Below, piece after piece: positions 8,829 through 17,202 of a DNA stretch of 64,000 nt (its first letter is position 1; the number at the start of each line of letters is the position of its first letter). The notes beneath the pieces were generated by a model, which made no database searches, was not told the DNA's origin, and saw only the letters and a program-made list of their open reading frames with translations. A program made the translations under genes and the position numbers. Location: positions 868,001 to 932,000 of the forward strand of contig CAXXVA010000003.1 of assembly GCA_963675365.2 (NCBI GenBank). Reading direction: 5' to 3'. Source of the stretch: CAXXOK01 sp963675365. Its GTDB lineage: Bacteria > Bacillota > Clostridia > Christensenellales > Aristaeellaceae.

Positions 8829-10094
8829 TTATTCCGTGATGCTGATTGTCAAGGTATCGGAGGACAAGCTTTGCAGGTCGCCGGCGGTGAGCAGTATTTC
8901 CGCCATCTCCCCGGGAGATAAAATGCGCTTTCCAAAGGATTTCAACATGCGTTCTCCGTCAAGCACCTGTACTTTCACCTTTTGATATACCCGATCCGGA
9001 CGGAACATGAAACGGACGTCGGATTGACTGTTCTTTGCAATCCGCAGCCGCTGCGGCACCACGCCGCGCACGCCCTTGCCGTCCTGAGCGATCACTGTCT
9101 TTACAGGTGCATTCGCTTTTCCAAGCACGTATTCGGCCGCCGCTTGCCCGGCTTTGGCGCTTTCCTCGCTGACGAAGTCCACCAGATCGTGCACATGCAG
9201 CACGTTGCCGCAGGCAAATACGCCCTCCATGCTGGTTTGCAGCCTGTCGTCCACCACCGCGCCCTGCGTAACGGCGGACAGCTCTACGCCGATCTGCTTG
9301 GTCAGTTCGTTTTCGGGAATCAACCCGACAGATAAAAGAAGCGTATCGCAGTCAAACGTTGTTTCGGTTCCGGGGATCGGCTGCAAACGCTCGTCCACTT
9401 CGGCGATCGTGACACTTTCCAGCCGCTCCCTGCCTTGGATATCGATAACGGTGTGGCTGAGAAGCAGCGGGATATCATAATCGTGCAGGCATTGTACGAT
9501 ATTGCGATTGAGGCCGGAAGAGTATGGCATGATCTCCGCGCAGCACAGCACTTTAGCGCCTTGCAGGGTCATTCTGCGCGCCATAATCAGCCCGATATCG
9601 CCGCTGCCGAGGATAACCACGCGTTTTCCGGGCATATACCCGTGCATGTTAACGAGCTTCTGCGCGGTACCGGCTGAAAAGATGCCCGCCGGGCGCGTGC
9701 CGGGAATAGCCAGCGCGCCTCTGGGGCGTTCGCGGCAGCCCATGGCGAGAATAATCGCCTTGGCGTGAAACAGCTGCACGCCGTGCTCGCGGCTGACGGC
9801 CGTAACGCGCTTCTTTGCGTCGATATCGATGACCATCGTGCTGCACTGTACGGGAATTTGCAGCGCTTCCATGCGGTCGATGTCGCGCTGTGCGTACTCC
9901 GGCCCGGTCAGTTCTTCCTTGAAACGGTGCAGGCCGAAGCCGTTATGGATGCACTGCTTGAGGATACCGCCGATCTCCGCCTCGCGTTCGAGTACGATCA
10001 GGCTTTCCGCGCCCTGTTCCCTGGCGGCGATTGCGGCCGCCATACCTGCCGGACCAGCGCCGATGATCAGCACATCAACAGTGATCTCACGCAT
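8829..10094 (-). CDS. FAD/NAD(P)-dependent oxidoreductase, partner of GlpA-like dehydrogenase
   Basis: A 421-residue pyridine-nucleotide-disulfide-type flavoprotein. It has an FAD-binding GAGPAGMAAAIAAREQG at the N-terminus, a second Rossmann motif for NAD(P) (VILGSGDIGLIMARR), and an FAD-binding GVFACGNVLHVHDLVD near residue 310. I chose the ATG at 10094 (MREITVDV), which has AGGAAGGGG nine bases upstream, over an in-frame ATG at 10136. The gene then overlaps the upstream flavoprotein gene by eight bases. In the trio with the GlpA-like protein and DUF1667 it probably passes electrons from the dehydrogenase to NAD(P) or another carrier. Confidence 0.88.
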   Translation of the reverse strand: MREITVDVLIIGAGPAGMAAAIAAREQGAESLIVLEREAEIGGILKQCIHNGFGLHRFKEELTGPEYAQRDIDRMEALQIPVQCSTMVIDIDAKKRVTAVSREHGVQLFHAKAIILAMGCRERPRGALAIPGTRPAGIFSAGTAQKLVNMHGYMPGKRVVILGSGDIGLIMARRMTLQGAKVLCCAEIMPYSSGLNRNIVQCLHDYDIPLLLSHTVIDIQGRERLESVTIAEVDERLQPIPGTETTFDCDTLLLSVGLIPENELTKQIGVELSAVTQGAVVDDRLQTSMEGVFACGNVLHVHDLVDFVSEESAKAGQAAAEYVLGKANAPVKTVIAQDGKGVRGVVPQRLRIAKNSQSDVRFMFRPDRVYQKVKVQVLDGERMLKSFGKRILSPGEMAEILLTAGDLQSLSSDTLTISITE

Positions 10095-11550
10095 GCCGAT
10101 CATCCCCTTCCTGTGCCGCGTCTTCGATTCTGCCAAGCAGGATGCGGCTGTCTCCGCCGCTTTTGGTAATCTGATTCAGCGGAAGCTGAAGTTCCTCGCT
10201 TAAAATCTCCATAACGCGCGGAGAACAGAACCCGCCCTGGCAGCGGCCCATGCCGGCCCGCGTACGGCGTTTGACGCCGTCTACCGACGTTGCGCCGACA
10301 GGCCTGCGGACCGCCCAGCGGACCTCCGCTTCGGTGATATGCTCGCAGCGGCATACGACGTTGCCGTACGCCGGATCTTTTGCGGACGCCTGCTGTTTCT
10401 CTTCGACGGTCATTTCTTCAAACGGCTTGGGATAGTCGGGCGGCGGTACGCGCGTATCTTTGCGCTGCAAACGATTGCCGTTCGCGATCATCTCCGCCAG
10501 AAACAGCCCGATCGCCGGGGATGACGATAACCCGGGGCTTTCGATGCCGATCGCCTCGTAGGCCCCCGGAGCGCCGTCTACCGCGCCAATCATAAAATCG
10601 CCCCCGGTCTCATGCGCGCGGACGCCGGAAAAGGTAGTGATGACCGTTTTCAGGTTCTCTTCCGGCCAGGTCAGCGTTGTAACTTCACGTATTTTCCGCA
10701 GGGCATCGGCAGTTGTCGAGACGTCGGTTCCGTCTTTGATGTTCGTTGCTGTCGGCCCGAGCAGCAGCCCGTTGTGCAGGGTCGGCGTGATCAGTACGCC
10801 TTTTCCCATCGGGGTGGGCGTTTGAAACATGGTATGCGAAAACATCGGCTCAACTTCGCGGTCCAGCAGGTAATATTCCCCTTTTCGCGGCGTGATATTT
10901 ACCTTACGCTCGGACAGTTGATTGTGCAGGTCGCCCGCGCCGACGCCCGCACAGTTCACGACGATATCCGCGGCAATGTTGCCACGGTTTGTTTTCAATA
11001 GAAATTGTTCGTTCTGTTTCAGTATTGTCAATACATTCGTATTGAACTGAAATTCCACACCGTTGACCTTCGCATGGTCGGCAAGCGCATAGGTCAGTTC
11101 ATACGGTGAAACCGACGCCGCGCTTTTCACCAGCAGCGCTGCAACGACTTTGGGATTTACATGCGGTTCGAGCGCAAGCACCTGTTCGCGGTCAATGATC
11201 GCCATGCCGTCCACACCGTTTACTTTACCCTGCTCAAAAAGCTCGTGCAGCACGGTAATTTGCGCCTCGTCAAACGCGAGCACCATCGCGCCGTTCTTTT
11301 TATACGGTACGGACAGCTCTTTGCAGAGCGACGCAAACATTTTACTGCCCTGAATATTGAATTTCGCCTTGTTCGTGCCGGGTTCGGTATCAAACCCCGC
11401 GTGCACCAATCCGCTGTTCGCCTTGCTTGCGCCCTCGGATACGTCCGCGGCACGCTCCACCAAAAGTATATCGGCGCTATATGCGCTCAGTTCCCGCGCA
11501 ACCGCACAGCCGATCACGCCGCCCCCGATGATGACGATCTTGTGTTTCAA
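10087..11550 (-). CDS. GlpA-like FAD-dependent glycerol-3-phosphate dehydrogenase
   Basis: A 487-residue DAO-family flavoprotein. N-terminal GGGVIGCAVARELS is the FAD-binding motif; the FAD domain runs to about residue 370. The C-terminus is a BFD-like [2Fe-2S] domain with cysteines in CRCEHITE and GRCQGGFC. Anaerobic glycerol-3-phosphate dehydrogenases have this layout, although L-2-hydroxyglutarate or other 2-hydroxyacid oxidation is an alternative for the family. The start is a TTG at 11550 with GGAGG seven bases upstream, overlapping the tcdA stop by four bases. Confidence 0.87.
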   Translation of the reverse strand: MKHKIVIIGGGVIGCAVARELSAYSADILLVERAADVSEGASKANSGLVHAGFDTEPGTNKAKFNIQGSKMFASLCKELSVPYKKNGAMVLAFDEAQITVLHELFEQGKVNGVDGMAIIDREQVLALEPHVNPKVVAALLVKSAASVSPYELTYALADHAKVNGVEFQFNTNVLTILKQNEQFLLKTNRGNIAADIVVNCAGVGAGDLHNQLSERKVNITPRKGEYYLLDREVEPMFSHTMFQTPTPMGKGVLITPTLHNGLLLGPTATNIKDGTDVSTTADALRKIREVTTLTWPEENLKTVITTFSGVRAHETGGDFMIGAVDGAPGAYEAIGIESPGLSSSPAIGLFLAEMIANGNRLQRKDTRVPPPDYPKPFEEMTVEEKQQASAKDPAYGNVVCRCEHITEAEVRWAVRRPVGATSVDGVKRRTRAGMGRCQGGFCSPRVMEILSEELQLPLNQITKSGGDSRILLGRIEDAAQEGDDRHA

Positions 11551-12293
11551 CGCCTGTCCTCCGAATCTGTGTGTCTTATTATAGTATTCACCGCGTCGTA
11601 AGCCATGTACAAACCGGCGACCGACGGCACGTAGGCGACCGATCCAGGCGCGGCCCGGCTGCCGCCCTTGGCGGGAATCGCCTCAGAAACCGGAAGCGGT
11701 TCCTCCATAGAATAGACGCAGCGAAGCGAAGTGATATTCCGTTTTCTGAGCTCCTTGCGCATGACACGCGAAAGGCCGCAGTTATTGGTTTGGAATATAT
11801 CCCCCAGCCGGATCTGCGTAGGGTCGAGCCGGTTGCCCATGCCCATACAGGAGATCACAGGAACGCCCTTTTGTTTGCAGATCTCTACGATCGACAGCTT
11901 CGCCGCGACGGTATCGACAGCGTCGAGCACGATCGAAACGTCGTCCGGAATGGGAACAGGCGTGTCCGGCAGATGGAACTGCTCGACGGCGATGATTTCC
12001 GCATCCGGATTGATATCCAATAGCCGTTCGCGGGTCACAGCCGCTTTGGGTTTGCCGATGGTCGATGTGAGCGCGCCGGTCTGGCGGTTGAGGTTGCTTT
12101 CTTCAAACGTGTCTTTATCCACGATCGTCAGTTTGCCAACGCCCATCCGGCCCAATGCTTCGGCCGCGTAACCGCCCACGCCGCCGAGACCGAAAACCAT
12201 GACATGCGCGGCTTTGAGCGTATCAAGCTGCTCGCGGGATAGCAGCAATGCAGTTCTGCTTTCCCTGGCCCCCGCACCGCTGCCTGACATCAT
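11547..12293 (-). CDS. tcdA: tRNA threonylcarbamoyladenosine dehydratase
   Basis: An E1-like ThiF/HesA-family enzyme that dehydrates t6A to cyclic ct6A at tRNA position 37 using ATP. The 248-residue protein has GLGGVGGYAAEALGRMG (nucleotide binding), DKDTFEESNLNRQ, the DAVDTVAAK motif, and the TcdA-type CMGMGNRLDPTQIRLGDI segment. The ATG at 12293 is chosen because AAGGAG lies six bases upstream; a longer frame to 12386 crosses the promoter. First gene of the leftward operon with the glycerol-3-phosphate dehydrogenase trio, divergent from the amidohydrolase gene. Confidence 0.93.
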   Translation of the reverse strand: MMSGSGAGARESRTALLLSREQLDTLKAAHVMVFGLGGVGGYAAEALGRMGVGKLTIVDKDTFEESNLNRQTGALTSTIGKPKAAVTRERLLDINPDAEIIAVEQFHLPDTPVPIPDDVSIVLDAVDTVAAKLSIVEICKQKGVPVISCMGMGNRLDPTQIRLGDIFQTNNCGLSRVMRKELRKRNITSLRCVYSMEEPLPVSEAIPAKGGSRAAPGSVAYVPSVAGLYMAYDAVNTIIRHTDSEDRR

Positions 12294-12329
12294 AACGTTC
12301 TCCTTCATTTGCCGATATTCAGTGCAAAT

Positions 12330-12380
12330 ATCATACATCAACAATCGAAAATTGACAATCATCTGCAGTCGTGCTACATT
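12330..12380. promoter_or_regulatory. Overlapping divergent promoters with a shared -35 box
   Basis: Rightward: TTGACA (12352-12357), 17 bases, TACATT (12375-12380), driving the amidohydrolase/ATP-grasp genes. Leftward: TTGTCA (12358-12353), 17 bases, TATGAT (12335-12330), driving tcdA. The two -35 hexamers occupy nearly the same bases because ATTGACAAT is a near palindrome, so polymerase should bind only one direction at a time. Confidence 0.6.
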
Positions 12381-12431
12381 TACCATTGGCGACGTTTTCG
12401 CCTTTGATGTTTGCCTTTAGGAGGGAAACCA

Positions 12432-13076
12432 ATGACCTGTGAGCAGCAACTGGACCGCGCGCTTGCATATTTCACCGATGAAGACCACAAAGCCAGTTTC
12501 GAGATTTTAAACGGAACCGGCGCCGTGATGTTTTCAGCCCCGCACGCCGTGCTCCAGACACGCAACGGCACCAATAAAGCTGCTGAACGCTATACCGGAA
12601 TACTCTGTAAAATTCTCAACGAAGAATACAAATACCCCGTGATTTATAAAACCCGCCATCTGATGGACGACGCCAATTACGACGAAGTTAGCGACTACCG
12701 CGAGGCGCTGTGCCGTTTTCTGCATAAAAACGATATCCGGTATCTAATTGATCTCCATCAACTCAAACCTGCCCGTGAAATGGACGTTTGCGTAGGTACG
12801 GGATATGGCAAAAACATTTTCGGCAAGCAGGAGCTTGTCGATATCGTCCGCGATAGCTTCGTTCCCAACGGTATCAGCAATATCACGGTGGACAATCCCT
12901 TCCCCGCTGGCGACCCCAATTCGGTCTGCGCGACCGTCGCCAGCTGCTGCGACGTTCCGGCGATTCAGCTGGAAATCAACTCCAATCTTCTCATTCAGGG
13001 GTCGGACGGCTATCGCCTGTCCGACGTGATTAAATCCCTGCACGAATTGGCGGATAAACTAAACGCATTGCAATAA
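12432..13076 (+). CDS. N-formylglutamate amidohydrolase-like protein
   Basis: A 214-residue protein resembling the N-formylglutamate amidohydrolase (FGase) family of zinc amidohydrolases. Candidate metal ligands and catalytic residues include His in FSAPHAV, the IDLHQL motif, and Glu in IQLEINSNL. It is shorter than HutG-type enzymes and no histidine degradation genes are nearby, so the substrate is probably another acylated or amidated amino acid or peptide. The ATG at 12432 has AGGAGGG upstream. It is followed after 13 bases by the first of two ATP-grasp ligase genes, which suggests one pathway that makes and cleaves amide bonds. Confidence 0.7.
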   Translation: MTCEQQLDRALAYFTDEDHKASFEILNGTGAVMFSAPHAVLQTRNGTNKAAERYTGILCKILNEEYKYPVIYKTRHLMDDANYDEVSDYREALCRFLHKNDIRYLIDLHQLKPAREMDVCVGTGYGKNIFGKQELVDIVRDSFVPNGISNITVDNPFPAGDPNSVCATVASCCDVPAIQLEINSNLLIQGSDGYRLSDVIKSLHELADKLNALQ

Positions 13077-13089
13077 AGGAGACTTGCGA

Positions 13090-13962
13090 ATGCTCAAAGG
13101 TCTTCTGGCGGTCAACGCGTTTCTGCATGTACAAAAGTTCGACGAACTCTATCAGATATTGCTGGATTCCGCGGCAAAATGCGGCATCAAGCTTGTGATC
13201 ACGACCAACGCTGAAATCATCCTTCACTGTGAAGATCCGGCATTCCAAAGCGATTTGCCGGATTTTGTGCTGTACTGGGATAAGGACGTCAAGGCGGCCC
13301 GCCTGATGGAGCAGCTTGGCGTGCCTGTGTTCAACTCTTCGGACAGTATTTTACAGTGCGACGATAAAGGCCTTACCTATCTTGCGCTCAAACGTGCAGG
13401 CATTCCGATGCCGAAAAACATCCTTGTGCCCAAAACATTTCCCAACGTCGGATATCCGCACAGCGAGTTTCTGGACGAAGCCGCGAAAAGGCTCGGCTTT
13501 CCGCTGATTCTCAAGGAGTGCTTCGGATCATTCGGCAAACAGGTATACCTGTTCCACGATATGGAAAGCCTGCGGGAAAAGGTGGTTGCGCTCGGCTCGA
13601 CTCCGATGCTGATGCAGGAAATGATTCAAAACAGCTACGGCCGGGATATCCGCGTTAACGTGGTCGGCGATCATGTCGTTGCCAGCATCTACAGGCATAA
13701 CGACAGCGGTGATTTTCGCAGTAACATTACGCTGGGCGGCAGTATGGACCCCTATACCCCCGCCAGACAGGAAGCTGAGATCGCGCTCAGGGCCGTGAAG
13801 GCGCTCGGGCTTGCCTTTGCCGGGGTGGACGTGCTGTTCGGCGAAAACGGCCCGCTGATCTGCGAGGTTAATTCCAACGCGCATTTTAAAACGACGCTGG
13901 ATTGCACGGGCGTCAACATGGCGGACGCCATCTTTCAGCATATACGCGACCACGTCGGGTGA
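13090..13962 (+). CDS. ATP-grasp ligase, RimK-like
   Basis: A 290-residue ATP-grasp enzyme, expected to join a carboxylate to an amine or amino acid through an acyl phosphate. The N-terminal pre-ATP-grasp domain spans about residues 1-105; the ATP-grasp core has FPLILKECFGSFGKQVYL (Lys and glycine loop), MLMQEMI, GRDIRVNVVG, and the metal-binding FAGVDVLF and ICEVNSNAHFK (Glu/Asn ligands). This is close to RimK/LysX-type amino-acid ligases. ATG at 13090 is preceded by AAAGGAG. It sits between the amidohydrolase-like gene and a second ATP-grasp gene five bases downstream. The substrates are not known. Confidence 0.85.
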   Translation: MLKGLLAVNAFLHVQKFDELYQILLDSAAKCGIKLVITTNAEIILHCEDPAFQSDLPDFVLYWDKDVKAARLMEQLGVPVFNSSDSILQCDDKGLTYLALKRAGIPMPKNILVPKTFPNVGYPHSEFLDEAAKRLGFPLILKECFGSFGKQVYLFHDMESLREKVVALGSTPMLMQEMIQNSYGRDIRVNVVGDHVVASIYRHNDSGDFRSNITLGGSMDPYTPARQEAEIALRAVKALGLAFAGVDVLFGENGPLICEVNSNAHFKTTLDCTGVNMADAIFQHIRDHVG

Positions 13963-13967
13963 ACGAG

Positions 13968-14786
13968 ATGAAAACGGGATGGCTTTTATACAATACGGGC
14001 GATTTTGAGCAGAACCGTATGTTTGTTTCTCATATACAGGATAAAGGGAAGGCGGTCGGCCTTTCCCTTGAGATCGTTTTAACGGAGAATTTTGAGCTTT
14101 CGACCGAGAGACTGCCGGATTTTGTGATCTCCCGGCAAAGAGATTATCGGTTGAATCAAAGATTAGAAGACGATCACGTTCCGGTGTTCAATTCCTCAAA
14201 GGTCTCGAAGATCTGCAATGATAAGCGCAATACCCACCGGTTTTTAGAGGGACTTCCGCAGATGCGCACGCAAATTGTTGACGCTGAACATCCTGATACA
14301 CCGGAGTCCATGCCGTTTCCGCTGGTCGTCAAACCCGTCAACGGGCACGGCGGCGACCGCGTCATGCTTGTGAATAATAAAACCGAGATGGAAAACGCCC
14401 TGTCAGAAATCCTCCCCCAGCCCGCGCTGCTTCAGGAGCCCGCGAGCGAAGCCGGAAAAGATTTGCGGGTTTTCGTGCTGTTCGGGCGCATCGTCGCTTC
14501 CGTCATGCGTACCGCCAGAGACGGAATTGTGAGCAATTTCAAACGTGGCGGCAGCGTGGAACTCCATGCACTCACGGACGCGGAGGAAGCGCTGGCGCAA
14601 CAGGTGATCCGGCGGTTTGCAGAACACGGCGCTCCCCTGTCGTTTGCGGGCGTGGATCTGCTTTATCATCACGGAGCCCCTGTAATCAACGAGGTGGAAG
14701 ACGTCGTTGGCAGCAGGATGCTGTACAAGGTCAGCGATATTGACGTGATCGATTTGTATATTCGGAGGATCGCCGAACGTCTATAG
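13968..14786 (+). CDS. Second ATP-grasp ligase
   Basis: A 272-residue ATP-grasp protein, a distant paralogue of the upstream gene; both contain VPVFNSS before the ATP-grasp core. Motifs: FPLVVKPVNGHGGDRVMLV, ALLQEPAS, GKDLRVFVLFG, FAGVDLLY and INEVEDVVGSRML. The last motif has Glu but lacks the usual Asn of the EVN metal site (EVE here), so metal binding may differ. The ATG at 13968 follows the previous stop by five bases with a weak ribosome site, suggesting coupled translation. The stop codon lies in the palindrome CTATAG, which also contains the stop of the convergent kinase gene. Confidence 0.82.
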   Translation: MKTGWLLYNTGDFEQNRMFVSHIQDKGKAVGLSLEIVLTENFELSTERLPDFVISRQRDYRLNQRLEDDHVPVFNSSKVSKICNDKRNTHRFLEGLPQMRTQIVDAEHPDTPESMPFPLVVKPVNGHGGDRVMLVNNKTEMENALSEILPQPALLQEPASEAGKDLRVFVLFGRIVASVMRTARDGIVSNFKRGGSVELHALTDAEEALAQQVIRRFAEHGAPLSFAGVDLLYHHGAPVINEVEDVVGSRMLYKVSDIDVIDLYIRRIAERL

Positions 14787-15641
14787 AAGCATCGTTTTGA
14801 ACTTTTTAACGATCGTATCGTCGCCCGGCCGAAACGCCGGGTGTTTTTTCAACAATTTTAGGATCAATACGCGAAGCGGTTCTCTGATTTCGTTTGAAAG
14901 CGCAAGCTTTGCGCCGTCCAGTACGGCGGCATACGGATAGCTGTAGTGATTTCTGTCAAAACCGGGCAGCTTCCCAGCGAGCGTCTGATGGACGAGAAGT
15001 CCAAGCGCGAAGGTATCCGCCTTGCGGTTCAACCTTACGTTATGACCGGAGATCATCCGGTAGGCTTCCGGCGAAAGATATACGGGATCAATCGCAAGCT
15101 CCCGTCCGGCCTCCGGCGGCGCGACCTCGGCAAAGCCCGAATCGAAATCGATCAGCCGGACACGGTAAGAATCGGCATTACCCTCTATGACGATATGTTC
15201 TGGCTTTAAATCGGCATGTACGATCCCTACCGCGTGCAGCGCCCGCAGGCTGTCCGACAGGGATGCAAGAATTTTGAGTTTTGTACTGATTGGTTCATTC
15301 CGAAAATCATCCAGGGTTTGATAGTCCGTGCCCAGATAAGCGGACGCCGCATAGTAGTGCCCGTCGCGCACGAAAAAATCGTCCACGTGTACGACATAAT
15401 CGGACGATACCTTTTTCAGCGCGTCGTAAAGATGCAGCTTCCGGGTCTCGAACGCCGCGCATTTTTGTCTGCGCAAAGACACCTGCCTGGTCGGCGCCGC
15501 CGTGGTCTGCACCGGCTGGACAGGAGCTAAAAACTGTTTCAAAAAATATTGTTTTTCATCTTTCAGGGCGACGCACCAACGCGCGTTTCCGCTGCCGGCG
15601 GTTACAAAAGGCGTTGTGCACGTATACTCGCCGATTTTCAT
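14781..15641 (-). CDS. Divergent Ser/Thr protein kinase
   Basis: A 286-residue soluble protein with a recognisable eukaryotic-type kinase core. The catalytic loop is VHADLKPEHIVI: Asp and Lys are present, but Arg of HRD is Ala and the usual Asn after KPE is His. DFG is replaced by IDFDSGF. A Lys in QYFLKQFL may be the ATP-binding lysine. It is therefore either a weakly active or unusual kinase. No membrane segment or PASTA repeat is seen. The ATG at 15641 lies ten bases after the stop of the vWA gene, so the two form an operon. It overlaps the convergent ATP-grasp gene by six bases. Confidence 0.78.
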   Translation of the reverse strand: MKIGEYTCTTPFVTAGSGNARWCVALKDEKQYFLKQFLAPVQPVQTTAAPTRQVSLRRQKCAAFETRKLHLYDALKKVSSDYVVHVDDFFVRDGHYYAASAYLGTDYQTLDDFRNEPISTKLKILASLSDSLRALHAVGIVHADLKPEHIVIEGNADSYRVRLIDFDSGFAEVAPPEAGRELAIDPVYLSPEAYRMISGHNVRLNRKADTFALGLLVHQTLAGKLPGFDRNHYSYPYAAVLDGAKLALSNEIREPLRVLILKLLKKHPAFRPGDDTIVKKFKTMLL

Positions 15642-15651
15642 CGGATAAACC

Positions 15652-16332
15652 CTATATTGTATTGCAGATCGCGTCGATGACCTGCCGGTAATCCAGTTCT
15701 CCCAGCCCTTCGCTGACGGTCTGCACATGGATGACCTGCGCCCATTCCGACGAGATGCGGTTCCATTCCGGCGCGTCGGGCGCGAAAATCAACAGACGTT
15801 TCGCGTTTTCATCCATCACGCCGCCAAGCTGTTCGTCCTCCCACCAGGTACTGAGCTCTTCAAAATCCTTGGCCATCCCCTCGGGATACCACGGCGCGTC
15901 CTTTCCGTGTCCGATCTCATGGGTCGGCGCGTCAGACCACATGACGATGATATGGCGTTTTTTGATTCCGTCCCGGGTCCATTCGCTGCGGATGGCATAG
16001 GCAAGGGCTTCCAGCGCGTCTTCCGGGATATCCCCGCCGCCGGACGCCGAAATGCTGCGAATGCTTTCGTGCAGCTTCTGCTCATCCGCGGGCAGGGTAA
16101 AAAACTCGCTGGACATCATGGCGCGCTCGCCGTCGGCAAGATAATCGCGGAATGTGATGACGCGCACGCGAAGCTGGCTGATCACCTTGTTCTTTTTTTC
16201 CATCGTGGAGGTCACGTCCCGGTAGAAATTCAGGGCGTTCTCCTTCACGAGCTCAATCACATGCCGCATGCTGCCTGTGGCGTCGATGCACAGCACCATA
16301 TCCACATGATAGCTAAGCTGATACTTCTCCAT
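15652..16332 (-). CDS. von Willebrand factor type A (vWA) domain protein, TerY-like
   Basis: A 226-residue protein that is essentially one vWA domain. The MIDAS metal site is DATGSM near residue 16 (DxTxS form), with a conserved Asp in the MWSDAPTHE segment; SGGGDIPEDALEAL is typical of the TerY/CoxE-like group. Such proteins scaffold metal-dependent complexes and are often paired with protein kinases and phosphatases. Here the next gene in the operon encodes a divergent kinase. The ATG at 16332 is chosen because AGAGGATG precedes it at suitable distance and the vWA fold starts directly after. Confidence 0.85.
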   Translation of the reverse strand: MEKYQLSYHVDMVLCIDATGSMRHVIELVKENALNFYRDVTSTMEKKNKVISQLRVRVITFRDYLADGERAMMSSEFFTLPADEQKLHESIRSISASGGGDIPEDALEALAYAIRSEWTRDGIKKRHIIVMWSDAPTHEIGHGKDAPWYPEGMAKDFEELSTWWEDEQLGGVMDENAKRLLIFAPDAPEWNRISSEWAQVIHVQTVSEGLGELDYRQVIDAICNTI

Positions 16333-16494
16333 GAAACCATCCTCTGTTTCCAGATGTTTATTGCTTCTATTCTGCAACCGCAGGCAAATCTCCTTTTGAC
16401 AAAACAAAACCGGTACTGCAAAGGAAGAAGGAAGGCGGAATCAGTGTGTCGAAATCAAACGGAAACGCTGTATATGCGGAGGGATACGATCGAC

Positions 16495-17190
16495 ATGAAA
16501 ACCTTCAGGGTTCTGGGTGCGGTTTTTTGTATATTTGGCTGCATTTTTGCGCTGCTCGGCATCCTGACGACCGTTCTGCCGATGATTGAAAATGAGCAGT
16601 TCAAACTGATCGTGGATTCGTTTCAGGAAACGAGCGCCGACCCACTGACCAATACGCTCAACGCGATCGTCAACTTTGTACTGCATTCTGGATATTTTCT
16701 GTTTTTCCTGGGCATATCGCTCACGGTCGCCGGCGGGCTGATCGGTTCCTCGGCGCACCGGCGGCAGAAAGCCGCGAAGGTCGACGTCCCGGAGGTCGCT
16801 CCCTACCATATTTCATCCGAAGGCTCCGGCACGCCCAAGCCCGCCTATTATCCCGGCGGTCTCCCGCCGCCTGTTGAAGACGCCGCGCCGGACCGGGACT
16901 CCAGCGCGGTTCCCATTGTGAGCACGATGAAGATGCCGACCGTGCAGATTCTGCCCGATGACGACGAGCCGGAGACACCGTCTATCGAAAGCGATTCGCG
17001 GAAGCTGGCGCACAACGACGCGGTACTCTCGGCGCAGTCTCAGTTTAAACGCCCGGCACAACCGGATTACTCCCGGTATCCAAGCAATACGGCTCCCCCG
17101 CCGTCCGAAGAGGAAACGAACGAAAGACAGGAAACGCCGCCGCAGCAGCGGCCGAAAATCGTCAGTACGATGGGTAAAAAACCGCTTTGA
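16495..17190 (+). CDS. Two-helix membrane protein with long Pro/Glu-rich cytoplasmic tail, unknown function
   Basis: A 231-residue protein that I do not recognise. Two hydrophobic segments lie at about residues 5-28 and 62-83; residues 90-231 are hydrophilic, rich in Pro, Glu, Asp and Ser, and probably disordered. The tail contains a duplicated motif IVSTM at residues 141-145 and 222-226, the second near the C-terminus. The start at 16495 is used with GGAGGG at 16478-16483, a somewhat long spacing; an ATG at 16474 is an alternative. It is transcribed away from the vWA-kinase operon and towards the DUF4342/two-component operon. A role as a phosphorylated signalling scaffold is only a guess from the tail. 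Confidence 0.7.
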   Translation: MKTFRVLGAVFCIFGCIFALLGILTTVLPMIENEQFKLIVDSFQETSADPLTNTLNAIVNFVLHSGYFLFFLGISLTVAGGLIGSSAHRRQKAAKVDVPEVAPYHISSEGSGTPKPAYYPGGLPPPVEDAAPDRDSSAVPIVSTMKMPTVQILPDDDEPETPSIESDSRKLAHNDAVLSAQSQFKRPAQPDYSRYPSNTAPPPSEEETNERQETPPQQRPKIVSTMGKKPL

Positions 17191-17202
17191 GTTTATCAAT
17201 CA

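Noticed and set aside
15727..16494. 5' extension of the unknown membrane protein gene
   Set aside because: The extension overlaps the whole vWA gene in antisense; the hydrophobic N-terminus and ribosome site support the start at 16495.
16333..16494. TTTTGACAAAACAAAACC as a rightward promoter for the unknown membrane protein gene
   Set aside because: TTGACA is present but no acceptable -10 lies 16-18 bases downstream.
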